Shown here: positions 1 to 7,067 of the stretch, in pieces
How the letters are laid out: every line of letters starts with the position of its first letter
Position numbering within the stretch: position 1 is the stretch's first letter
Assembly: GCA_023418315.1 (NCBI GenBank)
Contig: JAEZZY010000042.1
Coordinates: 1-25,554 of the forward strand
Origin: Bacteroidota bacterium
GTDB lineage: Bacteria; Bacteroidota; Bacteroidia; Chitinophagales; Chitinophagaceae
DNA: 25,554 bases
Reading direction: 5' to 3'
Translations under genes and position numbers: made by a program
The notes under the pieces: model-generated
Told to the model about the DNA's origin: nothing
What the model saw: the letters and a program-made list of their open reading frames with translations, nothing else
Databases searched by the model: none

Positions 1-3
1 TTT

Positions 4-44
4 AAGCTACGGGTCGCGGCGTTGCCGCGACCCGTAGCTTTTTT
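4..44 (+). terminator. Strong intrinsic terminator of an upstream gene outside the window
   Basis: A perfect 17-bp inverted repeat (4-20 paired with 24-40) has a 3-nt loop and is followed by a run of T. The stem is GC-rich in its centre. This is a textbook rho-independent terminator for a gene ending just left of the window. Because the stem begins AA and ends TT it could also work in the other direction, but no minus-strand gene ends here. Confidence 0.8.
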
Positions 45-146
45 AGGCACATAGCAAACCTTCAACGTGCACACATTCCGATGTGTGGCGCATATCAAAT
101 TGTTTATTTATTATACCCTAATTTTACACCTCAAAAAATCAACATT

Positions 147-791
147 ATGGTAGGATACCAACAGATATTTGAATACAATAAAAAATGGGTGGAGGAAAAA
201 ACAAGACACGACAAGGATTTTTTCGAAAAACTTGCCAAAGATCAGACTCCGGAATACCTGTATATAGGCTGCTCCGATAGCCGTGTACCCGCCAATGAAA
301 TCATGGGGCTGGAGCCGGGAGATGTGTTTGTGCATCGCAATGTGGCCAACCTTGTGGTAAGTATAGACCTGAATGCCATGTCGGTAATCAACTATGCAGT
401 GAAGCACCTCAAAGTGAAACATATTATCGTCTGCGGACACTACAACTGTGGCGGAGTAAAGGCGGCTATGACTCCTCAGGATCTGGGTATATTAAACCCT
501 TGGCTGCGCAACATTCGCGATGTGTACCGCCTACATGTAGAAGAGCTGGATGGGATAAAAGATGAAACACAACGTTATAACCGCCTGGTGGAACTGAACG
601 TGCAGGAACAATGCGTAAACATCATTAAAACCGCCATCCTGCAAAAAATGTATGATGAAACCGGATACCCTATCGTACACGGATGGGTGTTCGATCTGCA
701 CACCGGCACCCTTAAAGACTTGAAAATTAATTTTGAAAAAATCCTCCACGATATCCAGCATATCTACAACATCACAGGACACGAAATTTAA
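147..791 (+). CDS. can: Beta-class carbonic anhydrase (Can type)
   Basis: Interconverts CO2 and bicarbonate in the cytoplasm, supplying bicarbonate to carboxylases. The 214-residue product is the usual length for the Can branch. Zinc ligands are visible: Cys42 and Asp44 in the motif GCSDSR (Arg46 is the catalytic dyad partner), then His98 and Cys101 in GHYNCGG. The block LEPGDVFVHRNVAN (55-68) is also typical. The reading frame is open back to an ATG at 81, but family alignment starts near MVGYQQIFEYN, so I chose the ATG at 147. The extra 22 residues would be unlike the family. A weak -7-like element (TAATTTTA, 119-126) lies upstream. The stop codon overlaps the next ATG by one base (TAATG), so the acyltransferase is probably translationally coupled. 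Function is very secure. Confidence 0.95.
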   Translation: MVGYQQIFEYNKKWVEEKTRHDKDFFEKLAKDQTPEYLYIGCSDSRVPANEIMGLEPGDVFVHRNVANLVVSIDLNAMSVINYAVKHLKVKHIIVCGHYNCGGVKAAMTPQDLGILNPWLRNIRDVYRLHVEELDGIKDETQRYNRLVELNVQEQCVNIIKTAILQKMYDETGYPIVHGWVFDLHTGTLKDLKINFEKILHDIQHIYNITGHEI

Positions 792-1651
792 TGTACCCGC
801 TGCTTTCGGCATGTCTTTACCTCATTTCCCTGCTTCCGTTAAGGATGCTGTACGGATTATCCGATAGTGTTTTTTTTATCCTTTACTACCTCGTCGGATA
901 TAGAAAAGAAGTAGTGCTGGATAATTTGCGCCATGCTTTTCCCGAAAAACCGGAAGCAGAGTTACAAGCTATACAAAAAGCGAATTATAAAAATTTCTGC
1001 GACCAGTGGGCAGAAACACTAAAGCTGCTATCCATTTCCCAAAAAGAGCTGAATAACAGAATAACCGCCAACTGGGAGGTATTTCATGAGCTTGGTAAAG
1101 AAGGGAAAAACACCCATGCACTACTGGGACACTGCTTCAACTGGGAATGGGCCAATGTAGCCTGCGCTTGGAACGTGCAACAACAGTTTGCCGGTGTGTA
1201 CCTTCCGCTCAGCAATAAATCGTTTGATAAATTGATGCTGCGCATCCGCTCCCGATCCGGCGCCTTATTGATTTCGATGAAAGCGCTGAAGAGAGGGTTG
1301 GTAGCGCTGAAAGGAAAGCAATACATCCTGGCGCAAATGGCCGATCAAAACCCATCGGTAACGGAAGTGGCGGAATGGCTTCCGTTTATGAACCGTGAAG
1401 CTCCTTTTTTTAAAGGGACGGAACAGATGGCGAGAAGAAGCAAATCGGCTGTGGTCTTTGCCGACATCAGAAAAATCAAACGGGGACATTACCATATTCA
1501 TTTGCACCGCTTTTGTGAGGATGCATCCCAAACCAAAGAAGGCACAGTATTGAAAGGCTATGTCCGCTTCATGGAAGAACAATTAAAAAACCAACCCGAA
1601 AACTGGATGTGGACACACCGCAGATGGAAACATACGCGAAAAAAAGAATAA
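791..1651 (+). CDS. LpxL/HtrB-like lysophospholipid acyltransferase
   Basis: Member of the lipid A biosynthesis acyltransferase family, which transfers fatty acyl chains from acyl-ACP to a lipid acceptor at the inner membrane. The 286-residue protein begins with a hydrophobic anchor (about residues 3-36), then the family's N-terminal block with VVLDNLRHAFPEK (41-53). The catalytic HX4E motif is His114-Glu119 in GHCFNWEW. Later blocks include DQNP and PFFKGTEQMARRS, typical of this family, and the C-terminus ENWMWTHRRWKH matches the usual WxWxHRRWK ending. It overlaps the carbonic anhydrase stop by one base. Whether it acts on lipid A or on another envelope lipid, such as an ornithine or sulfono-type lipid found in Bacteroidota, cannot be told from the sequence. 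Confidence 0.9.
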   Translation: MYPLLSACLYLISLLPLRMLYGLSDSVFFILYYLVGYRKEVVLDNLRHAFPEKPEAELQAIQKANYKNFCDQWAETLKLLSISQKELNNRITANWEVFHELGKEGKNTHALLGHCFNWEWANVACAWNVQQQFAGVYLPLSNKSFDKLMLRIRSRSGALLISMKALKRGLVALKGKQYILAQMADQNPSVTEVAEWLPFMNREAPFFKGTEQMARRSKSAVVFADIRKIKRGHYHIHLHRFCEDASQTKEGTVLKGYVRFMEEQLKNQPENWMWTHRRWKHTRKKE

Positions 1652-1670
1652 CATCCTAAGATTTGTCCTT

Positions 1671-1699
1671 TCACCCTGCGGCTATGAGGGTGATTTTTT
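1671..1699 (+). terminator. Intrinsic terminator after the can-acyltransferase operon
   Basis: TCACCCT (1671-1677) pairs with AGGGTGA (1687-1693) over a 9-nt loop and is followed by six T (1694-1699). It sits 20 bp after the acyltransferase stop and separates that operon from the Nif3 gene. Confidence 0.75.
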
Positions 1700-1716
1700 G
1701 ATACATTTACAAAGAC

Positions 1717-2823
1717 ATGAAGGTAAACGATATAATGCAAACCCTGGAGGCTATAGCGCCTATAACTTATCAGGAAAGCTACGACAATTGCGGCTTGCAA
1801 GTAGGCGACCCCGATAGCGAACTAAGCGGAGTGCTGGTAGCGTTGGATATAACCGAAGAGGTGCTGGAAGAAGCCATACAGCGTGGCTGCAACATGGTGG
1901 TAGCACATCATCCACTGTTATTTTCCGGGTTGAAATCCATTTCCGGTAAAAACTATATAGAACGTGTGGTGCTGACCGCCATTAAAAAGAATCTCTCCCT
2001 ATACGCCATCCATACCAATCTGGATAATGTAAAGCACGGGGTGAATGCGAAGATTGCCCAAAAGCTGCAATTACAAAATAATGAGATCTTAGCACCCGCA
2101 CAAGACACGCTTTTAAAACTCTATACTTATGCACCTGCCGAACATGCCGAAACCATCAAAAATGCCTTGTTTGCTGCCGGTACCGGAAACATTGGAGCGT
2201 ATTCCGAATGTAGTTTTTCCGCTACAGGTATAGGCAGTTTTAAACCCGGCTCTACAGCGCAACCTTTTATAGGAACATCCGGCGGACCACGCGAATATGC
2301 CGAAGAAATAAAGCTGGAGGTATTAGTAGCTAAGGATAAAAAAAACGAAGTGCTACGGGCATTGCGGCAAGCACATCCCTATGAAGAAATTGCCTATGAA
2401 TGGGTATCCTTACAAAACCGAAATCAAGACATTGGTGCCGGGATAATCGGCACGCTGGCACACCCTATGAAGCACAGAGATTTCTTAATCTATCTGAAAG
2501 AAAAAATGAACACCGAATGTGTGCGTCATACGGCATTTATAGGCGAAGAAGTAAAAACGGTAGCGGTTTGCGGCGGGTCAGGCAGCTTTCTGCTGGGGAA
2601 GGCTATAGCCGCCAAAGCGGATGTGTTTGTAACCGGCGACTTTAAATACCATCAATTTTTTGACGCCGATGGTAAAATTATGATAGCCGATATAGGGCAT
2701 TATGAAAGCGAACAATTTACGGTAGAATTACTGACGGAAACCCTCCGAAAGCAATGGCCAGACTTGCCTGTTTACCCGGCAGAAAAAAGCACCAATCCGG
2801 TCCGATATTTTTATGGGCGTTGA
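1717..2823 (+). CDS. Nif3-like dinuclear metal-centre hexameric protein (YqfO type)
   Basis: Nif3/YbgI/YqfO family protein that binds two metal ions per subunit and assembles into toroidal hexamers. Its biochemical role is not settled (GTP cyclohydrolase I type 2 is a common but doubtful annotation). Metal-ligand motifs are visible in both halves: AHHPLLF (His64, His65), HTNLD (His99, Asp103), and C-terminal GHYESE (His328, Glu332). At 368 residues it is the long form, with a CutA/PII-like inserted domain at about residues 128-237 (starting LLKLYTYAP, including HPYEEIAYEW), as in Bacillus YqfO and unlike short YbgI. The ATG at 1717 gives the standard family N-terminus MKVNDIMQTLEAIAP. A one-mismatch -7 element (TACATTTA, 1702-1709) lies only 7 bases before the start, right after the preceding terminator. 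Confidence 0.93.
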   Translation: MKVNDIMQTLEAIAPITYQESYDNCGLQVGDPDSELSGVLVALDITEEVLEEAIQRGCNMVVAHHPLLFSGLKSISGKNYIERVVLTAIKKNLSLYAIHTNLDNVKHGVNAKIAQKLQLQNNEILAPAQDTLLKLYTYAPAEHAETIKNALFAAGTGNIGAYSECSFSATGIGSFKPGSTAQPFIGTSGGPREYAEEIKLEVLVAKDKKNEVLRALRQAHPYEEIAYEWVSLQNRNQDIGAGIIGTLAHPMKHRDFLIYLKEKMNTECVRHTAFIGEEVKTVAVCGGSGSFLLGKAIAAKADVFVTGDFKYHQFFDADGKIMIADIGHYESEQFTVELLTETLRKQWPDLPVYPAEKSTNPVRYFYGR

Positions 2824-2831
2824 GTTTTTCT

Positions 2832-2850
2832 GGTGGCGCTACACCTTTTT
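2832..2850 (+). terminator. Weak terminator-like hairpin after the Nif3 gene
   Basis: GGTG (2832-2835) and CACC (2842-2845) enclose a 6-nt loop and are followed by five T. The 4-bp stem is short, so this is only a possible terminator. Confidence 0.25.
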
Positions 2851-2927
2851 GATCGTTGTATATTTATTCAAAATGAGACTGTAGTTTTAAGGCATGATTT
2901 TGATTTACCATTCTAAAAAACTCATTT

Positions 2928-4094
2928 ATGAATGAATTATCGCCTACCATAAAGCGCTCTATCGAGTTGCTCGGACTTTTTCTTTTAGGCTATCTTATTT
3001 CCATCGGCAGAGAAGTGGTTACCCCCTTGCTGATGGCTTTTTTTATAAGCATCTTGCTGCTGCCCGTCTATCGTTTTCTTAATAAGAAGCTACGTTTGCC
3101 GGAGGCTATAGCCATTATCCTTTCTATTGTGCTTATAGCTCTTACCTTAACGGGCGTAGGCTGGTTTTTCGGCGCTCAGGTAGCTGCGCTTGTCTCCGAT
3201 ATCCCTACCATCAAAACCAACCTGGCACAGCACTGGCAAACCCTTTCGCAATGGATAGACGGACATTCTCCTTTTTCCGTAGCGGAGCAGAGCAAATGGA
3301 TTAATAAGCAGATAGACAGTTTGCTGAGCAACGCCGGCAAATACCTTAGCGGGGCGGCAGTATCGCTCACGGGTATTTTTGTTTTTGTAGGCTTGCTGCC
3401 CATCTATATTTTCCTCATTCTTTTTTACAAAAACCTGCTCATGCGTTTTGTCTATCTATGGTTTCCACAGCATGAGCATGATACGGTAACGGAGGCGTTG
3501 CTGGAAACTGAAAGCATTATCAAGAGTTATCTTATAGGCTTGCTGATACAGATTACGTACATTACCATTTTACTGGGAAGTATTTTAATGATTATGGGGA
3601 TAAAACATGCGCTGCTGATTGGTGTCATCTTTGCGATCCTCAACCTCATTCCCTATGTAGGTGCGTTAATCGGCAATATCATTGGCGTATTACTCACGCT
3701 TACTTCCTCCCAAGAGCTGTGGCCGGTGATAGCCGTATTGGTGGCTATTGCCGTGGTGCAATTTCTGGATAACAATATTCTCATGCCACGTATCGTAGGC
3801 TCTAAGGTGCGGTTGAATGCACTGGTCAGCATCGTAGGAGTGGTGCTGGGTGGTATGCTTGCAGGCGTAGCGGGTATGTTTTTATCGCTGCCGGTAATGG
3901 CTGTGTTGAAAATCGTTTTTGATAAAACGCTTATGTTTCGCCAGTGGGGGATGTTGCTCGGCGATGCCAATCCTAAGATGAGTCCTATTTCCCACCCTAT
4001 ACTGCGTCTCAAAAACAGAAAACAACGGGAAGAAGACGAAGCTGGGGAAAACGGAAACGGCGAACCTAAAAAACAACAAAAAAAACCTGAGTAA
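2928..4094 (+). CDS. AI-2E family transporter / permease
   Basis: Polytopic inner-membrane protein of the AI-2 exporter family. Members are reported to export autoinducer-2 or act in Na+(Li+)/H+ antiport, so the substrate here is unassigned. The 388 residues contain hydrophobic stretches at about 11-49, 59-85, 145-167, 199-262, 265-281 and 296-332, with a soluble amphipathic region at roughly 90-143, the usual layout. Family signatures IPYVGALIGN (241-250) and DNNILMPRIVGSKV (281-294) are present. The last 30 residues form a charged tail rich in Lys, Glu, Gln and Asn, presumably cytoplasmic. The next gene begins 31 bases downstream on the same strand with no terminator, so the two may be co-transcribed. 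Confidence 0.92.
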   Translation: MNELSPTIKRSIELLGLFLLGYLISIGREVVTPLLMAFFISILLLPVYRFLNKKLRLPEAIAIILSIVLIALTLTGVGWFFGAQVAALVSDIPTIKTNLAQHWQTLSQWIDGHSPFSVAEQSKWINKQIDSLLSNAGKYLSGAAVSLTGIFVFVGLLPIYIFLILFYKNLLMRFVYLWFPQHEHDTVTEALLETESIIKSYLIGLLIQITYITILLGSILMIMGIKHALLIGVIFAILNLIPYVGALIGNIIGVLLTLTSSQELWPVIAVLVAIAVVQFLDNNILMPRIVGSKVRLNALVSIVGVVLGGMLAGVAGMFLSLPVMAVLKIVFDKTLMFRQWGMLLGDANPKMSPISHPILRLKNRKQREEDEAGENGNGEPKKQQKKPE

Positions 4095-4125
4095 CTACCG
4101 CCTAAACACCTATAAAAATAAAACG

Positions 4126-4614
4126 ATGAACTATCCATTTTTGTTATTAATCTTATTGACCGCACAGTTGAGTTTCGGCCAATCAAGCACTCCTCATGCG
4201 AAAGATACTGCGGGGACAAACCCGAATTATGACGCCTCCTTAGCCGAAAAACTGGGTGGCGACGAGTATGGAATGAAACGCTATTTTCTTGTGATATTGA
4301 AAACAGGAACCCATACACTTACCGACAAAGAATTTATCGGCGAACAATTTAGGGGACACATGAATAATATTCAAAGACTGGTGGAGGAAAAAAAACTCAT
4401 TGTAGCCGGTCCTTTAGGGAAGAATGAAAAAAAATATCGCGGCATTTTTATTCTGGACAATATACAAACGGAACAAGAAGCAAAAGAATTATTACAAACC
4501 GACCCTGCTATAAAAAGCGGATTATTGGATTATGAAATTTACAGCTGGTACGGCTCAGCTGCCCTTCCCGAATACCTTCCTGCTTCCGATAAAATCTGGA
4601 AATCCCAACCCTAA
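4126..4614 (+). CDS. Exported YCII-domain protein
   Basis: The 162-residue product starts with a signal peptide (MNYPFLLLILLTAQLSFGQ, cleavage near residue 18-19), then a polar linker to about residue 48. A YCII-related ferredoxin-like domain follows: YFLVILKTG, then the typical RGHMNNIQRLVEEKKLIVAGPLG segment with its conserved His and the AGP turn, then GIFILDN and an acidic-aromatic end. YCII proteins are small alpha/beta-barrel dimers, usually cytosolic, and some are linked to dehydrochlorination or muconolactone-type chemistry. No substrate can be given here. Export to the periplasm or surface is the odd point. It follows the AI-2E gene by 31 bases. Domain assignment is good; function is unknown. 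Confidence 0.85.
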   Translation: MNYPFLLLILLTAQLSFGQSSTPHAKDTAGTNPNYDASLAEKLGGDEYGMKRYFLVILKTGTHTLTDKEFIGEQFRGHMNNIQRLVEEKKLIVAGPLGKNEKKYRGIFILDNIQTEQEAKELLQTDPAIKSGLLDYEIYSWYGSAALPEYLPASDKIWKSQP

Positions 4615-4683
4615 AGTTGCTCAAAATATTCATAAGTATAAAAGTTAAAAAGAAGTTTTCAGGGAAAGTAATCTGCGGGAGAG

Positions 4684-4697
4684 AACCTGTATAGGTT
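4684..4697. promoter_or_regulatory. Palindrome overlapping the -33 box of the aminotransferase promoter
   Basis: AACCT-GTAT-AGGTT is a perfect 5-bp inverted repeat with a 4-base centre. Its right arm runs into the TTTTG that I read as the -33 element. It could be an operator for a repressor or, since it is followed by TTTG, a weak terminator hairpin for the YCII gene. Only the symmetry is observed. Confidence 0.35.
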
Positions 4698-4727
4698 TTG
4701 TGCCTTAGCATTTCATTTCTACATTTG
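4697..4727 (+). promoter_or_regulatory. Bacteroidota-type promoter of the aminotransferase gene
   Basis: TTTG at 4697-4700 and TACATTTG at 4720-4727 match the Bacteroidota consensus TTTG-N19-TAnnTTTG with a 19-base spacer. Only four bases separate the -7 box from the ATG at 4732, which predicts transcription starting at or next to the A of the start codon. Confidence 0.72.
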
Positions 4728-4731
4728 CGCC

Positions 4732-5922
4732 ATGCCAGTAATCGCTCATCGTGGTGTGCAAATGCCGCCTTCGCCTATAAGAAAATTAGTTCCCTTTGCA
4801 GATGCCGCAAAAAGCCGTGGAATAAAAGTATATCACCTCAACATTGGTCAGCCGGATATAGAAACCCCTAAAGCCATCCTGGATGCCGTAAGAAATACGG
4901 ATATGGATGTGCTGGAATATTCCCACAGTGCAGGTTTTGAAAGCTACCGCAACAAACTCACCGAATACTATAAGCGCAATGGTATTGAGGTAAATCCTCA
5001 TCAGATTATTATCACTACCGGCGGATCGGAAGCGATTTTGTTTGCCATCATGAGTTGTATGGACCCCGGTGATGAGCTCATTATTCCCGAACCTTTTTAT
5101 GCCAACTATAACGGATTTGCTACCAGTGCGGGTGTAACGATTGTTCCTATCCCTTCGGGTATTGAGACGGGATTTTCACTGCCGCCTATAGAGGCTTTTG
5201 AGCAAGCGGTTACCGAGCGCACCAAAGCCATCATGATCTGCAATCCCAACAATCCTACCGGTTACCTATATAGTAAGGAAGAGCTGGAAGTACTTAAGGA
5301 AATCTGCCTCAAGCATGATCTCTTTTTATTCAGCGACGAAGCCTACCGCGAATTTTGCTACGATGGACGAAAACATGTGTCGGCGCTTTCGCTGGAAGGG
5401 CTGGAAAATAATGCCATTTTATTAGATACCATTTCTAAACGCTATAGCGCTTGCGGTGGTCGCATCGGTGCGTTTGTAACCCGCAACCAGCAAGTGCTGG
5501 ATGCCGCAATGAAATTTGCACAGGCACGCCTTAGTCCACCCTCTTTTGCGCAGATACTCGGCGAAGCCGCTGTGGATTTACCCGCCGATTATTTTGATGC
5601 GGTACATGCCGAATATAATGCCCGAAGAGATTTGCTGGTAGCGCGTTTGCAGGCTATGGAAGGGGTAGTATGCCCCAATCCCGGCGGCGCTTTTTATGCT
5701 ATGGCACAGCTACCGGTGGAAGATAGCGATCAATTTTGCCAATGGCTGCTGGAGGAGTTTTCTTACAAAGGAGCCACAGTGATGATGGCGCCGGCATCAG
5801 GCTTCTATGCTACACCGGGCAAAGGCAGAAACGAAGTACGACTGGCTTATGTATTGAACAAAGACGCAATTAATGCAGCAATGGGTTGTCTGGAAGCGGC
5901 ATTAAAAGAATATAAACGATAA
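4732..5922 (+). CDS. Class I/II pyridoxal-phosphate aminotransferase
   Basis: Fold-type I PLP enzyme of the aspartate/aromatic aminotransferase group, moving an amino group between an amino acid and a 2-oxoacid in the cytoplasm. The 396 residues are a normal length. Key sites: NIGQPDIETP near the N-terminus, GGSEA for phosphate binding, Asn171 in CNPNNPTG, Asp202 in FSDEAYR, the Schiff-base Lys236 in ISKRYSACGGRIG, and the carboxylate-binding Arg370 in NEVRLAYV. The N-terminus (SPIRKLVPFADAAKSRG) resembles the Bacteroidota branch usually annotated as aspartate aminotransferase. Substrate specificity cannot be fixed by eye. It is a single-gene unit with its own promoter and a hairpin downstream. 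There is no Shine-Dalgarno sequence, consistent with a leaderless start. Confidence 0.93.
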   Translation: MPVIAHRGVQMPPSPIRKLVPFADAAKSRGIKVYHLNIGQPDIETPKAILDAVRNTDMDVLEYSHSAGFESYRNKLTEYYKRNGIEVNPHQIIITTGGSEAILFAIMSCMDPGDELIIPEPFYANYNGFATSAGVTIVPIPSGIETGFSLPPIEAFEQAVTERTKAIMICNPNNPTGYLYSKEELEVLKEICLKHDLFLFSDEAYREFCYDGRKHVSALSLEGLENNAILLDTISKRYSACGGRIGAFVTRNQQVLDAAMKFAQARLSPPSFAQILGEAAVDLPADYFDAVHAEYNARRDLLVARLQAMEGVVCPNPGGAFYAMAQLPVEDSDQFCQWLLEEFSYKGATVMMAPASGFYATPGKGRNEVRLAYVLNKDAINAAMGCLEAALKEYKR

Positions 5923-5943
5923 GGCAATATTTCTGTAAGTAAT

Positions 5944-5980
5944 GGAGAGGCGGTATGAAATGAAAGAGCCTCTCCTTCTC
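5944..5980. terminator. Probable bidirectional terminator between convergent genes
   Basis: GGAGAGGC (5944-5951) pairs with GCCTCTCC (5968-5975) around a 16-nt loop, between the aminotransferase stop and the DUF1573 stop. The following tract on the plus strand is T-rich but interrupted (TTCTCTGTTC), so strength is uncertain. Confidence 0.5.
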
Positions 5981-5984
5981 TGTT

Positions 5985-6452
5985 CTATTTCCGTACTTTA
6001 TTATCGGCAGGGACAGAACTTTTGGGCGTTACAAATCCTTTGATACGAAGCTCATAAGGTTTGTTATTTTCAGTTGCTACATTGGAGGTGATAAATACTT
6101 CTTTGTCAAAAGGCTGATTGCCCCTTCCGGCAGTGTTATAGGTTACTTTAATCGTTCCTTTTTTACCGGGCAAGATGGGTTCTTTCGGCCATTCCGGCGT
6201 AGTGCAACCGCATGAAGCACTCGCATTTTGAATGATGAGCGGCGCATTGCCTACATTTTTAAATTCAAAAACATGCGTGGCAGAGGGTCCTTCGGGAATT
6301 TTACCGAAATCATAGACTTCACCTTTTATAAACTTAAACTTAGGCACTTTTTCAGAAGCTACTTTCTCCGGCTTAGGCACATTATTAATAGCCTGCGCAT
6401 ATCCGTCTGCGCAGGCTATCAAAAGAATAAAGGCTATAAATAGCTTTTTCAT
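5985..6452 (-). CDS. DUF1573 protein, possible lipoprotein (second of pair)
   Basis: A 155-residue exported protein with one DUF1573 domain, an Ig-like ASH/Hydin-type beta-sandwich common in Bacteroidota, of unknown function. Domain features: YDFGKIPEG, FEFKNVGNAPL, then SASCGCTTPEW with Cys81 and Cys83, and LPGKKGTIKVTYN. The N-terminus MKKLFIAFILLIACADGYAQ fits a signal peptide. It contains LIAC (Cys14), which meets the lipobox pattern, so it may be a lipoprotein; ordinary cleavage after GYAQ is the alternative. I prefer the ATG at 6452 over a TTG two codons earlier. The upstream paralogue ends 9 bases before this start, so they form an operon. Confidence 0.88.
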   Translation of the reverse strand: MKKLFIAFILLIACADGYAQAINNVPKPEKVASEKVPKFKFIKGEVYDFGKIPEGPSATHVFEFKNVGNAPLIIQNASASCGCTTPEWPKEPILPGKKGTIKVTYNTAGRGNQPFDKEVFITSNVATENNKPYELRIKGFVTPKSSVPADNKVRK

Positions 6453-6461
6453 TAGCAATTA

Positions 6462-6944
6462 TTAATGAGCAGTTTTCACAGAAGAACTGTTTTGAGGAGC
6501 CGAGCTGGAAGGCGCTGCTTCTACCACCCCTTTAATGGTGAGGACTTTAGTACCTACGTTAGAAGTTACAGTGATGGTTTTGCTGAATGGAGCAGCAGCA
6601 GCGGCGTTATAGGTGGCTTTGATGCTACCGGATTTGCCAGGCAGAACTGGCTCTTTCGTCCATTCCGGAGTAGTACATCCGCAGGAAGCGTGTACGTTGT
6701 TTAATGTAACAGGTTCATTACCGGTATTCTTAAAAGTAAACTCGGTGCTGACGGGTTTTCCCTGAGGAATGGTTCCGAAGTCATGCACTTCTTCTTGGAA
6801 TTTCATAACATTCGGGTTTTGTGCGGGAGCAGCTTTTACCGAAGTTTCCTTAGTAGCCTTATCCGATAAAGCTTTTTTGTCTTGTGCCATGCTAACAGAT
6901 GCGCTCAGTGCTAAAACACCTAATGACAAGATAAACTTTTTCAT
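6462..6944 (-). CDS. DUF1573 protein, soluble periplasmic form (first of pair)
   Basis: A 160-residue exported protein with a signal peptide (MKKFILSLGVLALSASVSMAQ, cleavage near residue 20-21), a polar linker rich in Lys, Ala and Thr, and one DUF1573 domain from about residue 48: VHDFGTIPQG, FTFKNTGNEPVTL, HASCGCTTPEW with Cys88 and Cys90, LPGKSGSIKATYN. The C-terminal 20 residues are a Ser/Pro/Ala tail absent from the second copy. It leads a two-gene operon and shares the CGCTTPEW core with its neighbour, pointing to tandem duplication. No lipobox is seen. The family's molecular role is unknown. Confidence 0.9.
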   Translation of the reverse strand: MKKFILSLGVLALSASVSMAQDKKALSDKATKETSVKAAPAQNPNVMKFQEEVHDFGTIPQGKPVSTEFTFKNTGNEPVTLNNVHASCGCTTPEWTKEPVLPGKSGSIKATYNAAAAAPFSKTITVTSNVGTKVLTIKGVVEAAPSSSAPQNSSSVKTAH

Positions 6945-7052
6945 TTTCTGTTTGTTTTTAAAATTTGTAAAGATTAATTATAGAATGTTTGGTTTTTAGA
7001 ATCCAAATTTGCTCCAAAGTTTGTTAATCCGCAGTTAAACCCCTTCTCTCAT

Positions 7053-7060
7053 TATCTTTG
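7053..7060 (+). promoter_or_regulatory. -7 promoter element (TATCTTTG) of the GT9-tsaC operon
   Basis: Exact match to TAnnTTTG, 7 bases before the TTG start at 7068. No well-spaced -33 TTTG is seen. The closest TTTG (7020-7023) would leave a 29-base spacer, too long. Confidence 0.52.
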
Positions 7061-7067
7061 CCTTGCC

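Noticed and set aside
81..146. Carbonic anhydrase start at the ATG at 81
   Set aside because: The added 22 residues do not resemble the family N-terminus, and a -7-like element lies inside that stretch.
3653..4318. A 221-codon minus-strand frame across the AI-2E and YCII genes
   Set aside because: It crosses two well-supported plus-strand genes and the gap between them, is Ser/Arg/Pro-rich without domain features, and is best explained as a shadow.
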